In this document: in pieces, positions 24,248 through 32,991 of the stretch
Position numbering within the stretch: position 1 is the first letter of the stretch
How the letters are laid out: each line of letters starts with the position of its first letter
Assembly: GCA_018623095.1 (NCBI GenBank)
Contig: JAAZVX010000007.1
Span: 1 to 33,178, forward strand
Reading direction: 5' to 3'
DNA length: 33,178 nt
DNA from: Marinobacterium sp.
GTDB taxonomy: Bacteria; Pseudomonadota; Gammaproteobacteria; Pseudomonadales; Balneatricaceae
Notes under the pieces: generated by a model
Database searches by the model: none
What the model was told of the DNA's origin: nothing
Seen by the model: only the letters and a program-made list of their open reading frames with translations
Position numbers and translations under genes: made by a program

Positions 24248-25208
24248 TTTCATTTCCAAAATGGTTAAAACCGAGTATGGCAGGCCGCGCCATCGGCTCG
24301 CCCAATTTCAATAGTGCGATCTCTCGATCGTCTGTGATCGTTCCGACAACGGTCAACGGTAAATCCAGGCGTTCACTCATCGGCTCCAACTCAGGCACTC
24401 TATCCTGTGGCAACGTAAAGCAGAGTTCAAAGTCTTCCCCGCCGGAGAGCGCCCATTTTTCAGCTGATTCGGGGGCAAACTCACAGAGGGCTGATGAAAG
24501 TGGCAGGGCCTCAACGCATAGCTCTGCTCCAACACCTGAAGCCGTTAACAGATGGTTTAGATCAGCCAGTAGCCCATCAGAGACATCCACTGCTGCATTG
24601 GCAATTCCACGCAGAGACTTACCCAGCTCAAGGCGAGCTGTTGGGCGGTAATAACGCCCAAGTAGATACTCGGACTCCCCCTCCAGTTCATCCGTCAACA
24701 TGGCCAAGCCAGCGCAGGAATCCCCTAAGGTACCACTGACCACAATGGCATCGCCCACTTTGGCTCCGCTACGTTTCAGCGCCATGCCACTGGGCACCTC
24801 ACCATGAACCTGGGCGGTAAACACTTGGCATCGCCCTGAGGTGGTATCACCGCCGATCAATACCAACGAATAGAACTGGCACGCCTCTGCTAAGCCTTTT
24901 GAAAACATAGCTAACCAAGCTTCAGAGGGTTCATTCAGTGTACAGGCGAGTGTTAGCCACCTCGGCGAGGCCCCCATTGCAGCCAGATCACTGACGCTAC
25001 TGGCAATCAGTCGCCACGCGAGATGTTCTGGGTGAATATCGGGCAGAAAGTGGACACCTTCAACCAGTGTATCAACGGATATCGCGAGTTCCGTATTGGG
25101 GCTGGTCGATAACAGTGCGCAATCATCCCCGATGCCAAGTTGGACACTGGGATGATCGCCACTTATGGAGTCGAAATAGCGGCGAATTAGATCAAATTCG
25201 CCTGGCAT
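24240..25208 (-). CDS. thiL: Thiamine-monophosphate kinase
   Basis: 322-residue ATP-dependent kinase making thiamine diphosphate, the cofactor of Dxs encoded nearby. It belongs to the AIR synthase-like fold: GEFDLIRRYF at the start, Mg-binding GIGDDCAL, AISVDTLVEGVHFL, DLAAMGASPRWLTL, GGDTTSGR, and DVSDGLLADLNHLL near residue 213. Its ATG overlaps the nusB TAA by one base. The nusB-thiL-pgpA order is standard in gammaproteobacteria. Length and motif order are normal, with no sign of damage. Confidence 0.95.
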   Translation of the reverse strand: MPGEFDLIRRYFDSISGDHPSVQLGIGDDCALLSTSPNTELAISVDTLVEGVHFLPDIHPEHLAWRLIASSVSDLAAMGASPRWLTLACTLNEPSEAWLAMFSKGLAEACQFYSLVLIGGDTTSGRCQVFTAQVHGEVPSGMALKRSGAKVGDAIVVSGTLGDSCAGLAMLTDELEGESEYLLGRYYRPTARLELGKSLRGIANAAVDVSDGLLADLNHLLTASGVGAELCVEALPLSSALCEFAPESAEKWALSGGEDFELCFTLPQDRVPELEPMSERLDLPLTVVGTITDDREIALLKLGEPMARPAILGFNHFGNENE

Positions 25209-25681
25209 TACTTACCGCGGTTGGCTTTGATCTCGACAGCACGGACCTTTTGCGCCAGCTTATCGAGGACACCGTTCACGTATTTGTGACTTTCGGTTGC
25301 ACCAAAGATTTTCGCCAACTCAACGCTCTCGTTGATGGCTACTTTATAGGGAACTTCGATACGGTTAATCAGCTCGTATGCGCCAATACGCAACACGCTC
25401 ACTTCAACCGGATCTAACTCTTCCACGTTGCGATCAAGATAGAGATTAAACGACTGATCAAGCTCTGCTTTTTGTGCATTAACACCCTGCAAAAGCTCTG
25501 AGAAGAGCAGTACATCAGTCTCACTCATGTCGTTGTCGACACGAAAATGAGCCTCTACCTCATTGGTTGCGTTTTTCGTCAGCTCTTGAGAGTAGAGCGC
25601 CTGAAGCACGAAGCTGCGGGCATTGCGGCGCTTCTCTGTATTCGAGACTTTTTTGCGCTTAGGAGCCTGTTCTTCGCTCAT
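25208..25681 (-). CDS. nusB: Transcription antitermination factor NusB
   Basis: 157-residue helical RNA-binding protein that, with NusE (S10), binds BoxA RNA during rRNA antitermination. The family pattern is RRNARSFVLQALYSQELT, then DPVEVSVLRIGAYELINRIEVPYKVAINESVELAKIFG and SHKYVNGVLDKLAQKVR. The open frame runs to TTG 25693, but GAGGT 6-7 nt before the ATG at 25681 makes that the start. The ATG begins one base beyond the ribH stop. A lysine/arginine-rich N-terminal tail of about 20 residues precedes the NusB fold and is longer than in E. coli. Confidence 0.94.
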   Translation of the reverse strand: MSEEQAPKRKKVSNTEKRRNARSFVLQALYSQELTKNATNEVEAHFRVDNDMSETDVLLFSELLQGVNAQKAELDQSFNLYLDRNVEELDPVEVSVLRIGAYELINRIEVPYKVAINESVELAKIFGATESHKYVNGVLDKLAQKVRAVEIKANRGK

Positions 25682-25682
25682 C

Positions 25683-26156
25683 TTAAACCTCAAGTTGGCG
25701 AATCAGACTCACCATCTCAACAGCAGAAAGCGCTGCTTCAGCACCTTTGTTACCGGCTTTAGTACCCGAACGCTCAATCGCTTGTTCGATAGAGTTGACT
25801 GTTAACACGCCGTTTGCAACTGGGATGTCAAAGTCGAGTGATACCTGAGCAACACCTTTAGACGCTTCATTAGAGACGTACTCAAAGTGTGGTGTTCCGC
25901 CGCGAATAACCGCGCCTAATGCGATGATTGCATCATCCTGTTTCTGTTGAGCTACACGCTTAACGGCCAATGGAATCTCGAAAGCACCCGGTACACGAAC
26001 GACACGGATGTTATCTTCTGATACGCCATGACGTTTTAAGACGTCGATTGCCCCTTCAAGAAGGCTCTCAACAACAAATGAATTAAAACGGCCAACAACG
26101 ATTGTGTAGCGACCATTTGCAGCGACGAAATCGCCTTCAACTACTTTTACACTCAT
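25683..26156 (-). CDS. ribH: 6,7-dimethyl-8-ribityllumazine synthase
   Basis: 157 residues, normal length. It condenses 5-amino-6-ribitylaminouracil with 3,4-dihydroxy-2-butanone 4-phosphate and forms large icosahedral or pentameric assemblies. Motifs: [59 protein letters not shown] with the catalytic His in PHFE, and [27 protein letters not shown]. It lies 6 bp after ribBA and overlaps the nusB ribosome-binding region. Confidence 0.96.
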   Translation of the reverse strand: MSVKVVEGDFVAANGRYTIVVGRFNSFVVESLLEGAIDVLKRHGVSEDNIRVVRVPGAFEIPLAVKRVAQQKQDDAIIALGAVIRGGTPHFEYVSNEASKGVAQVSLDFDIPVANGVLTVNSIEQAIERSGTKAGNKGAEAALSAVEMVSLIRQLEV

Positions 26157-26162
26157 GATCTT

Positions 26163-27278
26163 TTACTCTGCAAAAGGGATGTATTCATCAATCTCAAGAT
26201 CAAAGCCTGAAATTGCATTAAATTTCATTGGTGAACTTAACAGGCGCATTTTGCCTACACCAAGATCACGCAAAATCTGTGAACCAGTTCCGACGGTGAG
26301 GTAGGCACCTGAAGAGCTGACATTCACTTTGGACGGTTTAGAGCCGCTTGTGATCTGGCTAATCGAATCGCCCAGATCAATTCGGTTACCGCTGTCTAGA
26401 AGTAGGGCAACACCCTTACCTTCCGCGGCGATACGCTCTAGAGCGCGACGCAGGGTCCACTTAGCTTCGCTCTCCACCGCTACACCAACCACGTCACGCA
26501 GAACTTCTGAGCGGTTATGTACACGCACCATCGTCGGCTCTTCAGCACTAATGTCACCAAGATGAAGCGCCAGATGAGTACAGCCAAGAATCTCATCATG
26601 ATAGGTCGTGAAATTAAACTGCCCGTAATCGGTCTCAAGTGCACCTTGATCAGCCACAGTCACGGTCTGCTCGTTTGTGGTACGGTAGTGGATCAGATCA
26701 GCAATGGTACCGATTTTCAAACCGTGCTCTTTAGCAAACAGCTCAAGATCGGGACGGCGCGCCATTGTGCCGTCTTCGTTCATCACTTCAACAATCACTG
26801 AGGCCGCGCTCATGCCTGCCATACGTGCGAGGTCACAACCCGCCTCGGTATGGCCAGCACGGCTAAGAACGCCACCAGGCTGTGCCATCAATGGGAAGAT
26901 GTGGCCAGGCTGAACAATATCTTCAGGCTTAGCGTCGCCACGTACAGCAGTACGAACTGTGTGAGCACGATCAGCGGCAGAGATGCCGGTGGTTACACCC
27001 TCAGCAGCTTCAATGGAGACAGTAAAATTGGTGGAGTAGGCTGCACCATTGCTTTGGACCATCAGTGGCAGATTAAGACGCTCACAATGTTCACGCGTCA
27101 GGGTAAGACAGATCAAACCGCGCGCATTCTTCGCCATGAAGTTAATGTCATCTGGACGCACCATTTCTGCCGCGATCACCAGATCACCTTCATTCTCGCG
27201 ATCTTCATCATCCATCAAGATAACCATCTTACCTTGGCGAATGTCGTCGAGTAGCTCTTCGACGCTGTTTAATTGCAT
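26163..27278 (-). CDS. ribBA: 3,4-dihydroxy-2-butanone-4-phosphate synthase with inactive GTP cyclohydrolase II-like domain
   Basis: 371 residues. The N-terminal RibB domain (about 1-200) makes the four-carbon precursor of riboflavin from ribulose 5-phosphate. Its acidic metal site DDEDRENEGD (23-32) and RAGHTEAGCDLARMAG are intact. The C-terminal part aligns with GTP cyclohydrolase II but lacks the three zinc cysteines (HNRSEVLRDVVG replaces the cysteine motif) and has LLLDSGNRIDL where the active enzyme has [13 protein letters not shown]. It should thus be catalytically dead, the pattern called RibBX in proteobacteria. The frame reaches GTG 27284, but AGGAG 5 nt before the ATG at 27278 decides the start. 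The separate RibA supplies the missing activity. Confidence 0.94.
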   Translation of the reverse strand: MQLNSVEELLDDIRQGKMVILMDDEDRENEGDLVIAAEMVRPDDINFMAKNARGLICLTLTREHCERLNLPLMVQSNGAAYSTNFTVSIEAAEGVTTGISAADRAHTVRTAVRGDAKPEDIVQPGHIFPLMAQPGGVLSRAGHTEAGCDLARMAGMSAASVIVEVMNEDGTMARRPDLELFAKEHGLKIGTIADLIHYRTTNEQTVTVADQGALETDYGQFNFTTYHDEILGCTHLALHLGDISAEEPTMVRVHNRSEVLRDVVGVAVESEAKWTLRRALERIAAEGKGVALLLDSGNRIDLGDSISQITSGSKPSKVNVSSSGAYLTVGTGSQILRDLGVGKMRLLSSPMKFNAISGFDLEIDEYIPFAE

Positions 27279-27291
27279 ATCCACTCCTAAA

Positions 27292-27957
27292 TTAACGCCT
27301 GTGCATAAAGCCTGCAGAGGCTAACATCTCCAGTGAAATCCCTTCACCGGACGATTCAGATTCGTGCTTCGATTGAAGCAATCGCTCCAAATAACGAGCG
27401 ATCATATCCACTTCAATATGGACAGCCTGCCCCACTTCATACTGACTAATGATCGTCGTGTCAGCGGTATGGGGCACAATGTTGAGGTGAAAGCAGGTTG
27501 AATCTAGGCTGTTCACCGTCAAACTAACGCCATCTATTGTAACCGATCCCTTCGGCGCGATATAGCGAGCGATGGCGCTAGGCATATCAACGGCTATGCG
27601 TACCGAACGAGCATCTCGCTCTATCGACGCGATGCTACCAACCGCGTCAACATGGCCAGAGACTAGATGCCCACCCAAACGCGTTGTGGGCAAGAGTGCT
27701 TTTTCAAGATTGACCGCTTCACCCTGTTGCAGATCCATCAACCTGGTGTGTGCCAGGCTCTCCTGCGAAACATCAGCCGTGAAATGATGCTGATCATGAT
27801 CAATGACGGTAAGGCAGACTCCGTTGGTGGCTATGCTATCGCCTAAAGCTACGTCGGACATCTCCATGTGACCCGTCTCAAGGGTCAACCGAAGATCACC
27901 ACCAATCTCTTGTTTGGCAGCCACTGAGCCGATCGCTTCAATAATTCCGGTAAACAC
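27292..27957 (-). CDS. ribE: Riboflavin synthase alpha subunit
   Basis: 221 residues in two lumazine-binding repeats. It dismutates two 6,7-dimethyl-8-ribityllumazine molecules to riboflavin. The MFTGIIEAIG start is diagnostic; repeat 1 has DSIATNGVCLTV and repeat 2 SVTIDGVSLTV, with GGHLVSGHVDAVG between. The start is GTG at 27957, with GGAG 6 nt upstream. The C-terminus extends about 15 residues past the fold as a polar tail. It lies 9 bp after ribD and 13 bp before ribBA. Called ribC in E. coli nomenclature. Confidence 0.96.
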   Translation of the reverse strand: MFTGIIEAIGSVAAKQEIGGDLRLTLETGHMEMSDVALGDSIATNGVCLTVIDHDQHHFTADVSQESLAHTRLMDLQQGEAVNLEKALLPTTRLGGHLVSGHVDAVGSIASIERDARSVRIAVDMPSAIARYIAPKGSVTIDGVSLTVNSLDSTCFHLNIVPHTADTTIISQYEVGQAVHIEVDMIARYLERLLQSKHESESSGEGISLEMLASAGFMHRR

Positions 27958-27966
27958 CTAATGCTC

Positions 27967-29064
27967 CTACACTGTCCAGACCATACGAAGATCCTGACCA
28001 AACTGGCGGACATCCTTTAATTTCATTTCGATTGTTTGAGACATCTCGGTCAATGGTAGATGTGCTAAAGGTCGAGCATCAGACCCCATTAACTTAGGGG
28101 CCATGTAGTGTACTAGCTCGTCCACCAGCCCCGCTTCTAGCATTGAACCGGCTAACTGAGCGCCACACTCAACCAACACCTCATTGCAGGATTCTGATTC
28201 AGCTAGGTAACTGAGTAACTGAGGCAGATCGATACGCCCTGCTTCGTTAGCGATATGCACCTGTTCAGCACCTTTAGGCGGAACGCAGTCGTTTGAAGCG
28301 ACTACTTGTAAAGTTCTTCCAGGTAGTGACAACATTTTTGCCGATGCTGGTAGTCGCCCATGCGAGTCGAGAACCACACGCAAAGGCTGTCGTCCTTCAG
28401 TCAACGGCAACACGGATGCAGGCAACTGTGCTTCGCGCACGGTCAATGCAGAATCGTCTTGTAGGACTGAGCCAACACCGGTTATGACCGCACTACTACG
28501 GGCACGAAGTCTTTGTACATCGGCGCGCGCTTCAGAGCCGGTAATCCACTGTGACTCACCCGACGCCATGGCCGTACGTCCATCAATGCTGGTCGCAAGC
28601 TTCAATCTGACAAAAGGACGACCGCGCTCCATTCTAGACAGGAATCCAGGGTTCAGTGCTCGCGCTTCACTCTCTAGAATACCGGCAGCAGCATCGACAC
28701 CTGCGGCTTGCAACATCGCAATGCCTTTGCCAGCGACCTCAGGATTAGGATCAACCATTGCAGCGACCACACGAGAGACACCCGCATCGATTAAGCCTTG
28801 AGAGCAGGGTGGAGTCCGACCAAAGTGGCTGCAGGGCTCCAGCGTAACGTAGGCTGTCGCTCCGGTTGCATCGCCTGCCGCTTTTAATGCGTTCACTTCA
28901 GCATGGCCTTCACCCGCTCGCTGGTGATACCCCTCGCCAATGATCGCTCCATTGCGAACCAGCACACAGCCCACTCTAGGGTTGGGGTCTGTGGTGTAGG
29001 TCCCTTTAGCCGCCAACTGAATGGCTCTTGCCATGTAATGGCGATCTTCAATCGTAAAACTCAA
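27967..29064 (-). CDS. ribD: Bifunctional riboflavin-specific deaminase/reductase
   Basis: 365 residues catalysing the second and third steps of riboflavin synthesis. The N-terminal deaminase (about 1-145) has the zinc site His54-Ala-Glu56 ([10 protein letters not shown]) with Cys78 and Cys87 ([16 protein letters not shown]). The C-terminal NADPH-dependent reductase begins at [17 protein letters not shown] and contains GVGSVLQDD and [22 protein letters not shown] start at 29064 overlaps the nrdR stop (TTGA); GGAGA about 9 nt upstream supports it, and the next Met (residue 11) lies inside the conserved first helix. Translational coupling to nrdR is likely. Confidence 0.95.
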   Translation of the reverse strand: MSFTIEDRHYMARAIQLAAKGTYTTDPNPRVGCVLVRNGAIIGEGYHQRAGEGHAEVNALKAAGDATGATAYVTLEPCSHFGRTPPCSQGLIDAGVSRVVAAMVDPNPEVAGKGIAMLQAAGVDAAAGILESEARALNPGFLSRMERGRPFVRLKLATSIDGRTAMASGESQWITGSEARADVQRLRARSSAVITGVGSVLQDDSALTVREAQLPASVLPLTEGRQPLRVVLDSHGRLPASAKMLSLPGRTLQVVASNDCVPPKGAEQVHIANEAGRIDLPQLLSYLAESESCNEVLVECGAQLAGSMLEAGLVDELVHYMAPKLMGSDARPLAHLPLTEMSQTIEMKLKDVRQFGQDLRMVWTV

Positions 29065-29663
29065 ACTAGATCGTCTCCAAACAGATCTGGACTCTCAGGC
29101 ACCTGGGGTTCCTGCTTTTTCTGACGAGGTTTACGACTCGGTTTCGATTTAGGTTCTGGTTGCGGATCAGCGGTCTGTGCCGAACGAGAAGCGCTCTTTG
29201 GCTCGACCACTTCAGGTTCAGCTAGACGCTCAATCTCGAGTTTAAACTCATGGATGTCTTGGAAATCACGGTAGACCGATGCAAAGCGCACGTAAGCGAC
29301 CTGATCTAACTTACGCAGTTCAGCCATGACCGCTTCGCCGACCAGTTTCGATTCGATCTCACGCTCTCCCGGTGCACGCAAGCGTTGCTTTACACGGTTT
29401 AGACAAGCTTCGATCTGCTCAATACTAATCGGACGTTTCTCAAGGGATCGAGTAATACCCGAACGAAGTTTCTCTTCGTCGAATGGCTGGCGACTGCCAT
29501 CATTTTTGATCAGACGCGGCATCAATAGTTCAGCCGCTTCAAAGGTAGTGAATCGCTCATGACAGCTAACGCATTCGCGACGACGACGAACCTGCTGACC
29601 TTCTGAGATCAGTCGTGAGTCGTTCACTTTGGTGTCCGATGCGCCACAGTAGGGACAATGCAT
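29061..29663 (-). CDS. nrdR: Transcriptional repressor NrdR with C-terminal extension
   Basis: Zinc and ATP-cone repressor of ribonucleotide reductase genes. Residues 1-148 are typical: zinc ribbon with Cys3, Cys6, Cys31 and Cys34, the basic RRRREC, and an ATP cone ([22 protein letters not shown]). NrdR is normally about 150 residues; this one is 200. The extra 50 residues are low-complexity, rich in Lys, Arg, Pro, Ser and Glu ([13 protein letters not shown]), ending acidic. They may add nonspecific DNA binding. AGAGG precedes the ATG. First gene of the riboflavin operon, 95 bp after glyA with terminator hairpins between. Confidence 0.94.
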   Translation of the reverse strand: MHCPYCGASDTKVNDSRLISEGQQVRRRRECVSCHERFTTFEAAELLMPRLIKNDGSRQPFDEEKLRSGITRSLEKRPISIEQIEACLNRVKQRLRAPGEREIESKLVGEAVMAELRKLDQVAYVRFASVYRDFQDIHEFKLEIERLAEPEVVEPKSASRSAQTADPQPEPKSKPSRKPRQKKQEPQVPESPDLFGDDLV

Positions 29664-29691
29664 ATTGGCCTCTCAGTGCTGTTAAAAGAGC

Positions 29692-29717
29692 GAAAAAGGG
29701 CAGCTCAATGCTGCCCT
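29692..29717 (-). terminator. Rho-independent terminator after glyA
   Basis: AGGGCAGC (29697-29704) pairs with GCTGCCCT (29710-29717) around a 5-nt loop. On the minus strand the stem is followed by TTTTTCGC. It ends the glyA transcript before nrdR, though some read-through could feed the riboflavin operon. Confidence 0.88.
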
Positions 29718-29728
29718 AGATATTCTAA

Positions 29729-29756
29729 GTGGTTGAGAGCGAACTCTCAAACCCAC
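29729..29756 (-). promoter_or_regulatory. Hairpin immediately after glyA stop
   Basis: TTGAGAG (29733-29739) pairs with CTCTCAA (29744-29750); GTGG and the CCAC end extend it past a 2-nt bulge. On the minus strand the loop is TTCG, a stabilising tetraloop type. It begins 3 bp after the glyA stop and has no T run, so 3'-end protection ahead of the true terminator is likely. Confidence 0.6.
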
Positions 29757-29758
29757 TG

Positions 29759-31012
29759 TTAAGCGTAGACTGGGTATTTCGCACAGATCGCTTTAACCTG
29801 CTCTTTAACACGGTTGATCACATCATCATTGTCGATGTTCTCAAGGACGTCACAGATCCAATTAGTTAGCTCAGCGACCTCAGCCTCTTTAAAGCCACGA
29901 CGAGTCACAGCTGGAGTACCGATACGCAAACCTGAAGTGACAAACGGCGAACGTGGATCGTTAGGAACCGAGTTCTTGTTCACTGTGATGTTGGCACGGC
30001 CTAGTGCAGCATCCGCATCTTTACCACTGTACTCTTTGCCAATTAGGCTCAGTAGGAATAGGTGGTCATCAGTACCGCCAGATACGACATCAAAGCCACG
30101 CTGCTGGAAGACTTCAGCCATCGCCTGTGCATTCTTAACGACCTGGCCTTGGTATGCTTTCCACTCTGGCTCCATTGCCTCTTTGAAGCAGACAGCCTTG
30201 GCTGCGATCACGTGCATCAATGGGCCGCCTTGAGACTCTGGGAATACCGCAAAGTTCAGTTTCTTCTGCAACTCTTCGTCAGCACGAGCCGATAGGATCA
30301 GACCACCACGTGGACCGCCTAGTGTTTTGTGAGTCGTCGTTGTCACAACATCAGCGTATGGCAGTGGGCTTGGGTAAACACCTGCAGCCACTAAGCCAGC
30401 AATGTGAGCCATATCGACAAATAGATAAGCACCCACTTTATCAGCGATTTCTCGGAACTTCGCCCAATCAACAACACGCGAGTAAGCCGAGAAACCTGCG
30501 ATGATCATTTTTGGTTTGTTCTCTAGGGCTAGACGCTCAACTTCAGCGTAGTCTAGATCACCGTTCTCATCCAAACCGTACTGAAACGCGTTATAGATAC
30601 GACCAGAGAACGACACAGCAGCACCGTGAGTTAAGTGGCCACCGTGAGCAAGGCTCATACCCAAAATAGTATCGCCCGCCTTACATAACGCCATGAAAAC
30701 GGCTGCGTTCGCTTGTGAACCTGAGTGTGGTTGAACGTTGGCAAACGTTGCACCGAAAAGCTCTTTAGCGCGATCGATCGCCAGTGTTTCTGCTTTATCA
30801 ACGTACTCACATCCACCGTAGTAACGCTTACCTGGGTAACCTTCCGCGTATTTATTAGTAAGAACTGAGCCCTGAGCTTCCATAACGCGTGGGCTGGTGT
30901 AGTTCTCAGACGCAATAAGCTCAATATGCTCTTCCTGGCGCGTCTCTTCAGACTGCATAGCTGCCCAAAGTTCCGCATCATAGCTAGCGATGTTCATATC
31001 CTTACTAAACAT
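29759..31012 (-). CDS. glyA: Serine hydroxymethyltransferase
   Basis: 417-residue pyridoxal-phosphate enzyme interconverting serine and glycine while charging tetrahydrofolate with a one-carbon unit. Motifs: [23 protein letters not shown], the [15 protein letters not shown] substrate region, [12 protein letters not shown], the Asp-His pair in [19 protein letters not shown], and the cofactor lysine in [16 protein letters not shown]. Length equals E. coli GlyA. The ATG at 31012 is preceded by AGGGG at 7 nt; a second ATG at 30997 is less well placed. It is divergent from ettA with 270 bp between. Two hairpins follow the stop. Confidence 0.97.
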   Translation of the reverse strand: MFSKDMNIASYDAELWAAMQSEETRQEEHIELIASENYTSPRVMEAQGSVLTNKYAEGYPGKRYYGGCEYVDKAETLAIDRAKELFGATFANVQPHSGSQANAAVFMALCKAGDTILGMSLAHGGHLTHGAAVSFSGRIYNAFQYGLDENGDLDYAEVERLALENKPKMIIAGFSAYSRVVDWAKFREIADKVGAYLFVDMAHIAGLVAAGVYPSPLPYADVVTTTTHKTLGGPRGGLILSARADEELQKKLNFAVFPESQGGPLMHVIAAKAVCFKEAMEPEWKAYQGQVVKNAQAMAEVFQQRGFDVVSGGTDDHLFLLSLIGKEYSGKDADAALGRANITVNKNSVPNDPRSPFVTSGLRIGTPAVTRRGFKEAEVAELTNWICDVLENIDNDDVINRVKEQVKAICAKYPVYA

Positions 31013-31098
31013 GGAGATCCCCTGTATTGGTTCAACGATCTGAACACTTTGGCTGCAACCACGCAGCGTGATCAGTTCGAAAGATTTTGATGGCGCGC

Positions 31099-31104
31099 AT
31101 TATA
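31099..31104 (-). promoter_or_regulatory. -10 element of glyA
   Basis: A perfect TATAAT on the minus strand, 87 bp before the glyA ATG. GTGATT at 31123-31128 is the best -35 at 18 bp and is weak. I saw no convincing PurR or MetR site by eye. Confidence 0.5.
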
Positions 31105-31204
31105 AGTCAAAACGGGTAGAAAAATCACTTGAAAAGCGATCAGGTCAATGTGTAATTGTTCTCAAGTTTACGCTCTCCTTCCTGTGATTTGATCGCCCCC
31201 TATC

Positions 31205-31213
31205 TGGTATACT
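31205..31213 (+). promoter_or_regulatory. Extended -10 promoter of ettA
   Basis: TGGTATACT: a TATACT -10 (31208-31213) with the TGn extension (31205-31207), 70 bp upstream of the ettA ATG. The extension can compensate for the lack of a clear -35. Confidence 0.6.
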
Positions 31214-31232
31214 CTGCATAATCTTTTTAAAT

Positions 31233-31257
31233 GGGTCCTACAACCGCGTTGTAGCCC
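31233..31257 (+). promoter_or_regulatory. Leader hairpin in the ettA 5' untranslated region
   Basis: CTACAAC (31238-31244) pairs with GTTGTAG (31248-31254) with a 3-nt loop; GGG at 31233-31235 and CCC at 31255-31257 extend the stem past a 2-nt bulge. It lies between the promoter and the ribosome-binding site AGGAA. Confidence 0.5.
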
Positions 31258-31282
31258 AGATATTTTTGCTAGGAATTAACAC

Positions 31283-32941
31283 ATGGCACAGTTTGTCTAC
31301 TCAATGAACCGCGTTGGTAAGGTGGTCCCACCTAAGCGCGAAATTCTTAAAGATATCTCTCTATCCTTCTTCCCTGGCGCGAAGATCGGTGTCCTCGGTC
31401 TAAATGGCGCGGGTAAATCTACTCTCCTCAAAATCATGGCAGGCGTTGATCAGGATTACATCGGTGAAGCGCGTCCAATGCCAGGCATTAACGTGGGTTA
31501 CCTACCACAGGAGCCAGAACTGGATGAGACAAAAACCGTTCGCGAAGTGATCGAAGAGGCCGTCGCTGATGTTAAAGGCGCTATGGCTGAGCTGGATGAG
31601 GTTTATGCAGCGTATGCAGACCCAGATGCCGATTTTGATGCCCTAGCAAAACGCCAAGGCGAACTTGAGAACCTGATCACTGCCAAAGATGGCCACAACC
31701 TTGATACGGCACTTGAGCGCGCTGCCGATGCGATGCGTCTGCCACCTTGGGATGCTGAGGTTAAACACCTATCCGGTGGTGAGCGCCGCCGTGTTGCTCT
31801 GTGTCGCTTGCTGCTTGATCACCCAGACATGTTGCTGCTCGACGAGCCTACTAACCACTTGGATGCTGAATCAATTGCATGGATCGAGCGTTTCCTTCAA
31901 GAGTACCCTGGTACCGTCGTTGCAATTACCCACGACCGTTACTTCCTTGATAACGCTGCCGGCTGGATTCTGGAACTGGACCGTGGCCACGGTATTCCAT
32001 GGGAAGGTAACTACAGCTCTTGGTTAGAGCAGAAAGATGCGCGTCTAGAGCAAGAAGCGAAACAAGAAGCGGCTCATCAGAAAGCGATCAAAGCGGAATT
32101 GGATTGGGTCCGCCAAGGTGCTAAGGGCCGTCAATCGAAATCAAAAGCGCGTTTAAAACAGTTCGAAGAGATGAACTCTAAAGAGTTTCAAACACGTAAT
32201 GAAACACAAGAGATCTACATTCCACCTGGCCCACGCCTAGGTGACAAAGTCATCGAGCTGAACAACGTCACTAAGAGCTACGGCGACAAGCTGTTATTCG
32301 AGAACCTCAACTTCTCGATTCCACCCGGTGCGATTGTCGGCATCATTGGTCCGAACGGCGCCGGTAAATCGACTCTGTTCCGCATGATTGCTGGTGAAGA
32401 GCAACCCGATTCAGGCTCTGTGGAACTGGGCTCAACGGTACAGCTTGCCTACGTCAACCAGTCGCGCGAGCTGGATGGTAACAAAACGGTATTCGAAGAG
32501 ATCTCTGACGGCTCAGACATGATCACGGTCGGCAACTACACGACGCCTTCACGTGCCTACTGTGGTCGTTTCAACTTCCGCGGATCGGATCAACAGAAGT
32601 TTGTTAAAGACCTCTCTGGTGGTGAGCGCAACCGTCTGCATATGGCGAAACTGCTTAAAGAGGGTGGTAACGTGCTGCTTCTCGATGAGCCGACCAATGA
32701 CCTGGACATTGAAACACTGCGTGCGCTTGAGGAGGCAATCCTTGCCTTCCCAGGCTCTGCGGTAGTCATTTCCCACGACCGTTGGTTCCTAGACCGTATC
32801 TGTACGCACATGATCGCTTACGAAGGTGACTCGCAAGTGACCTTCTTTGAGGGTAACTACACTGAATATGCGGAAGACTACAAGAAACGCTTCGGCAAAG
32901 ATCATCAGCCAGAGCGCATCAAATATCGCCGCATGAGCTAA
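31283..32941 (+). CDS. ettA: Energy-dependent translational throttle protein EttA
   Basis: 552-residue ABC-F ATPase that binds the ribosomal E site and gates entry into elongation according to ATP/ADP level. It has two nucleotide-binding domains: Walker A GLNGAGKST then signature LSGGERRR, and GPNGAGKST then LSGGERNR. Between them the linker (about 245-320) has the charged arginine/lysine-rich PtIM segment ending in QGAKGRQSKSKARLKQFEEM, and the arm insert lies within domain 1. The MAQFVYSMNRVGKVVPPKREIL start and the RYRRMS-like C-terminus are diagnostic for EttA rather than Uup or YheS. AGGAA precedes the ATG. Single gene with its own terminator. Confidence 0.97.
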   Translation: MAQFVYSMNRVGKVVPPKREILKDISLSFFPGAKIGVLGLNGAGKSTLLKIMAGVDQDYIGEARPMPGINVGYLPQEPELDETKTVREVIEEAVADVKGAMAELDEVYAAYADPDADFDALAKRQGELENLITAKDGHNLDTALERAADAMRLPPWDAEVKHLSGGERRRVALCRLLLDHPDMLLLDEPTNHLDAESIAWIERFLQEYPGTVVAITHDRYFLDNAAGWILELDRGHGIPWEGNYSSWLEQKDARLEQEAKQEAAHQKAIKAELDWVRQGAKGRQSKSKARLKQFEEMNSKEFQTRNETQEIYIPPGPRLGDKVIELNNVTKSYGDKLLFENLNFSIPPGAIVGIIGPNGAGKSTLFRMIAGEEQPDSGSVELGSTVQLAYVNQSRELDGNKTVFEEISDGSDMITVGNYTTPSRAYCGRFNFRGSDQQKFVKDLSGGERNRLHMAKLLKEGGNVLLLDEPTNDLDIETLRALEEAILAFPGSAVVISHDRWFLDRICTHMIAYEGDSQVTFFEGNYTEYAEDYKKRFGKDHQPERIKYRRMS

Positions 32942-32956
32942 GCTCCTGTCGTCGTC

Positions 32957-32986
32957 AAAAAAGCCGCTTGAGACAGCGGCTTTTTT
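32957..32986. terminator. Bidirectional terminator after ettA
   Basis: A perfect 12-bp stem, AAAAAAGCCGCT (32957-32968) with AGCGGCTTTTTT (32975-32986), and a 6-nt loop. It serves ettA and also the convergent gene whose stop is at 32992-32994. Confidence 0.95.
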
Positions 32987-32991
32987 ATACT

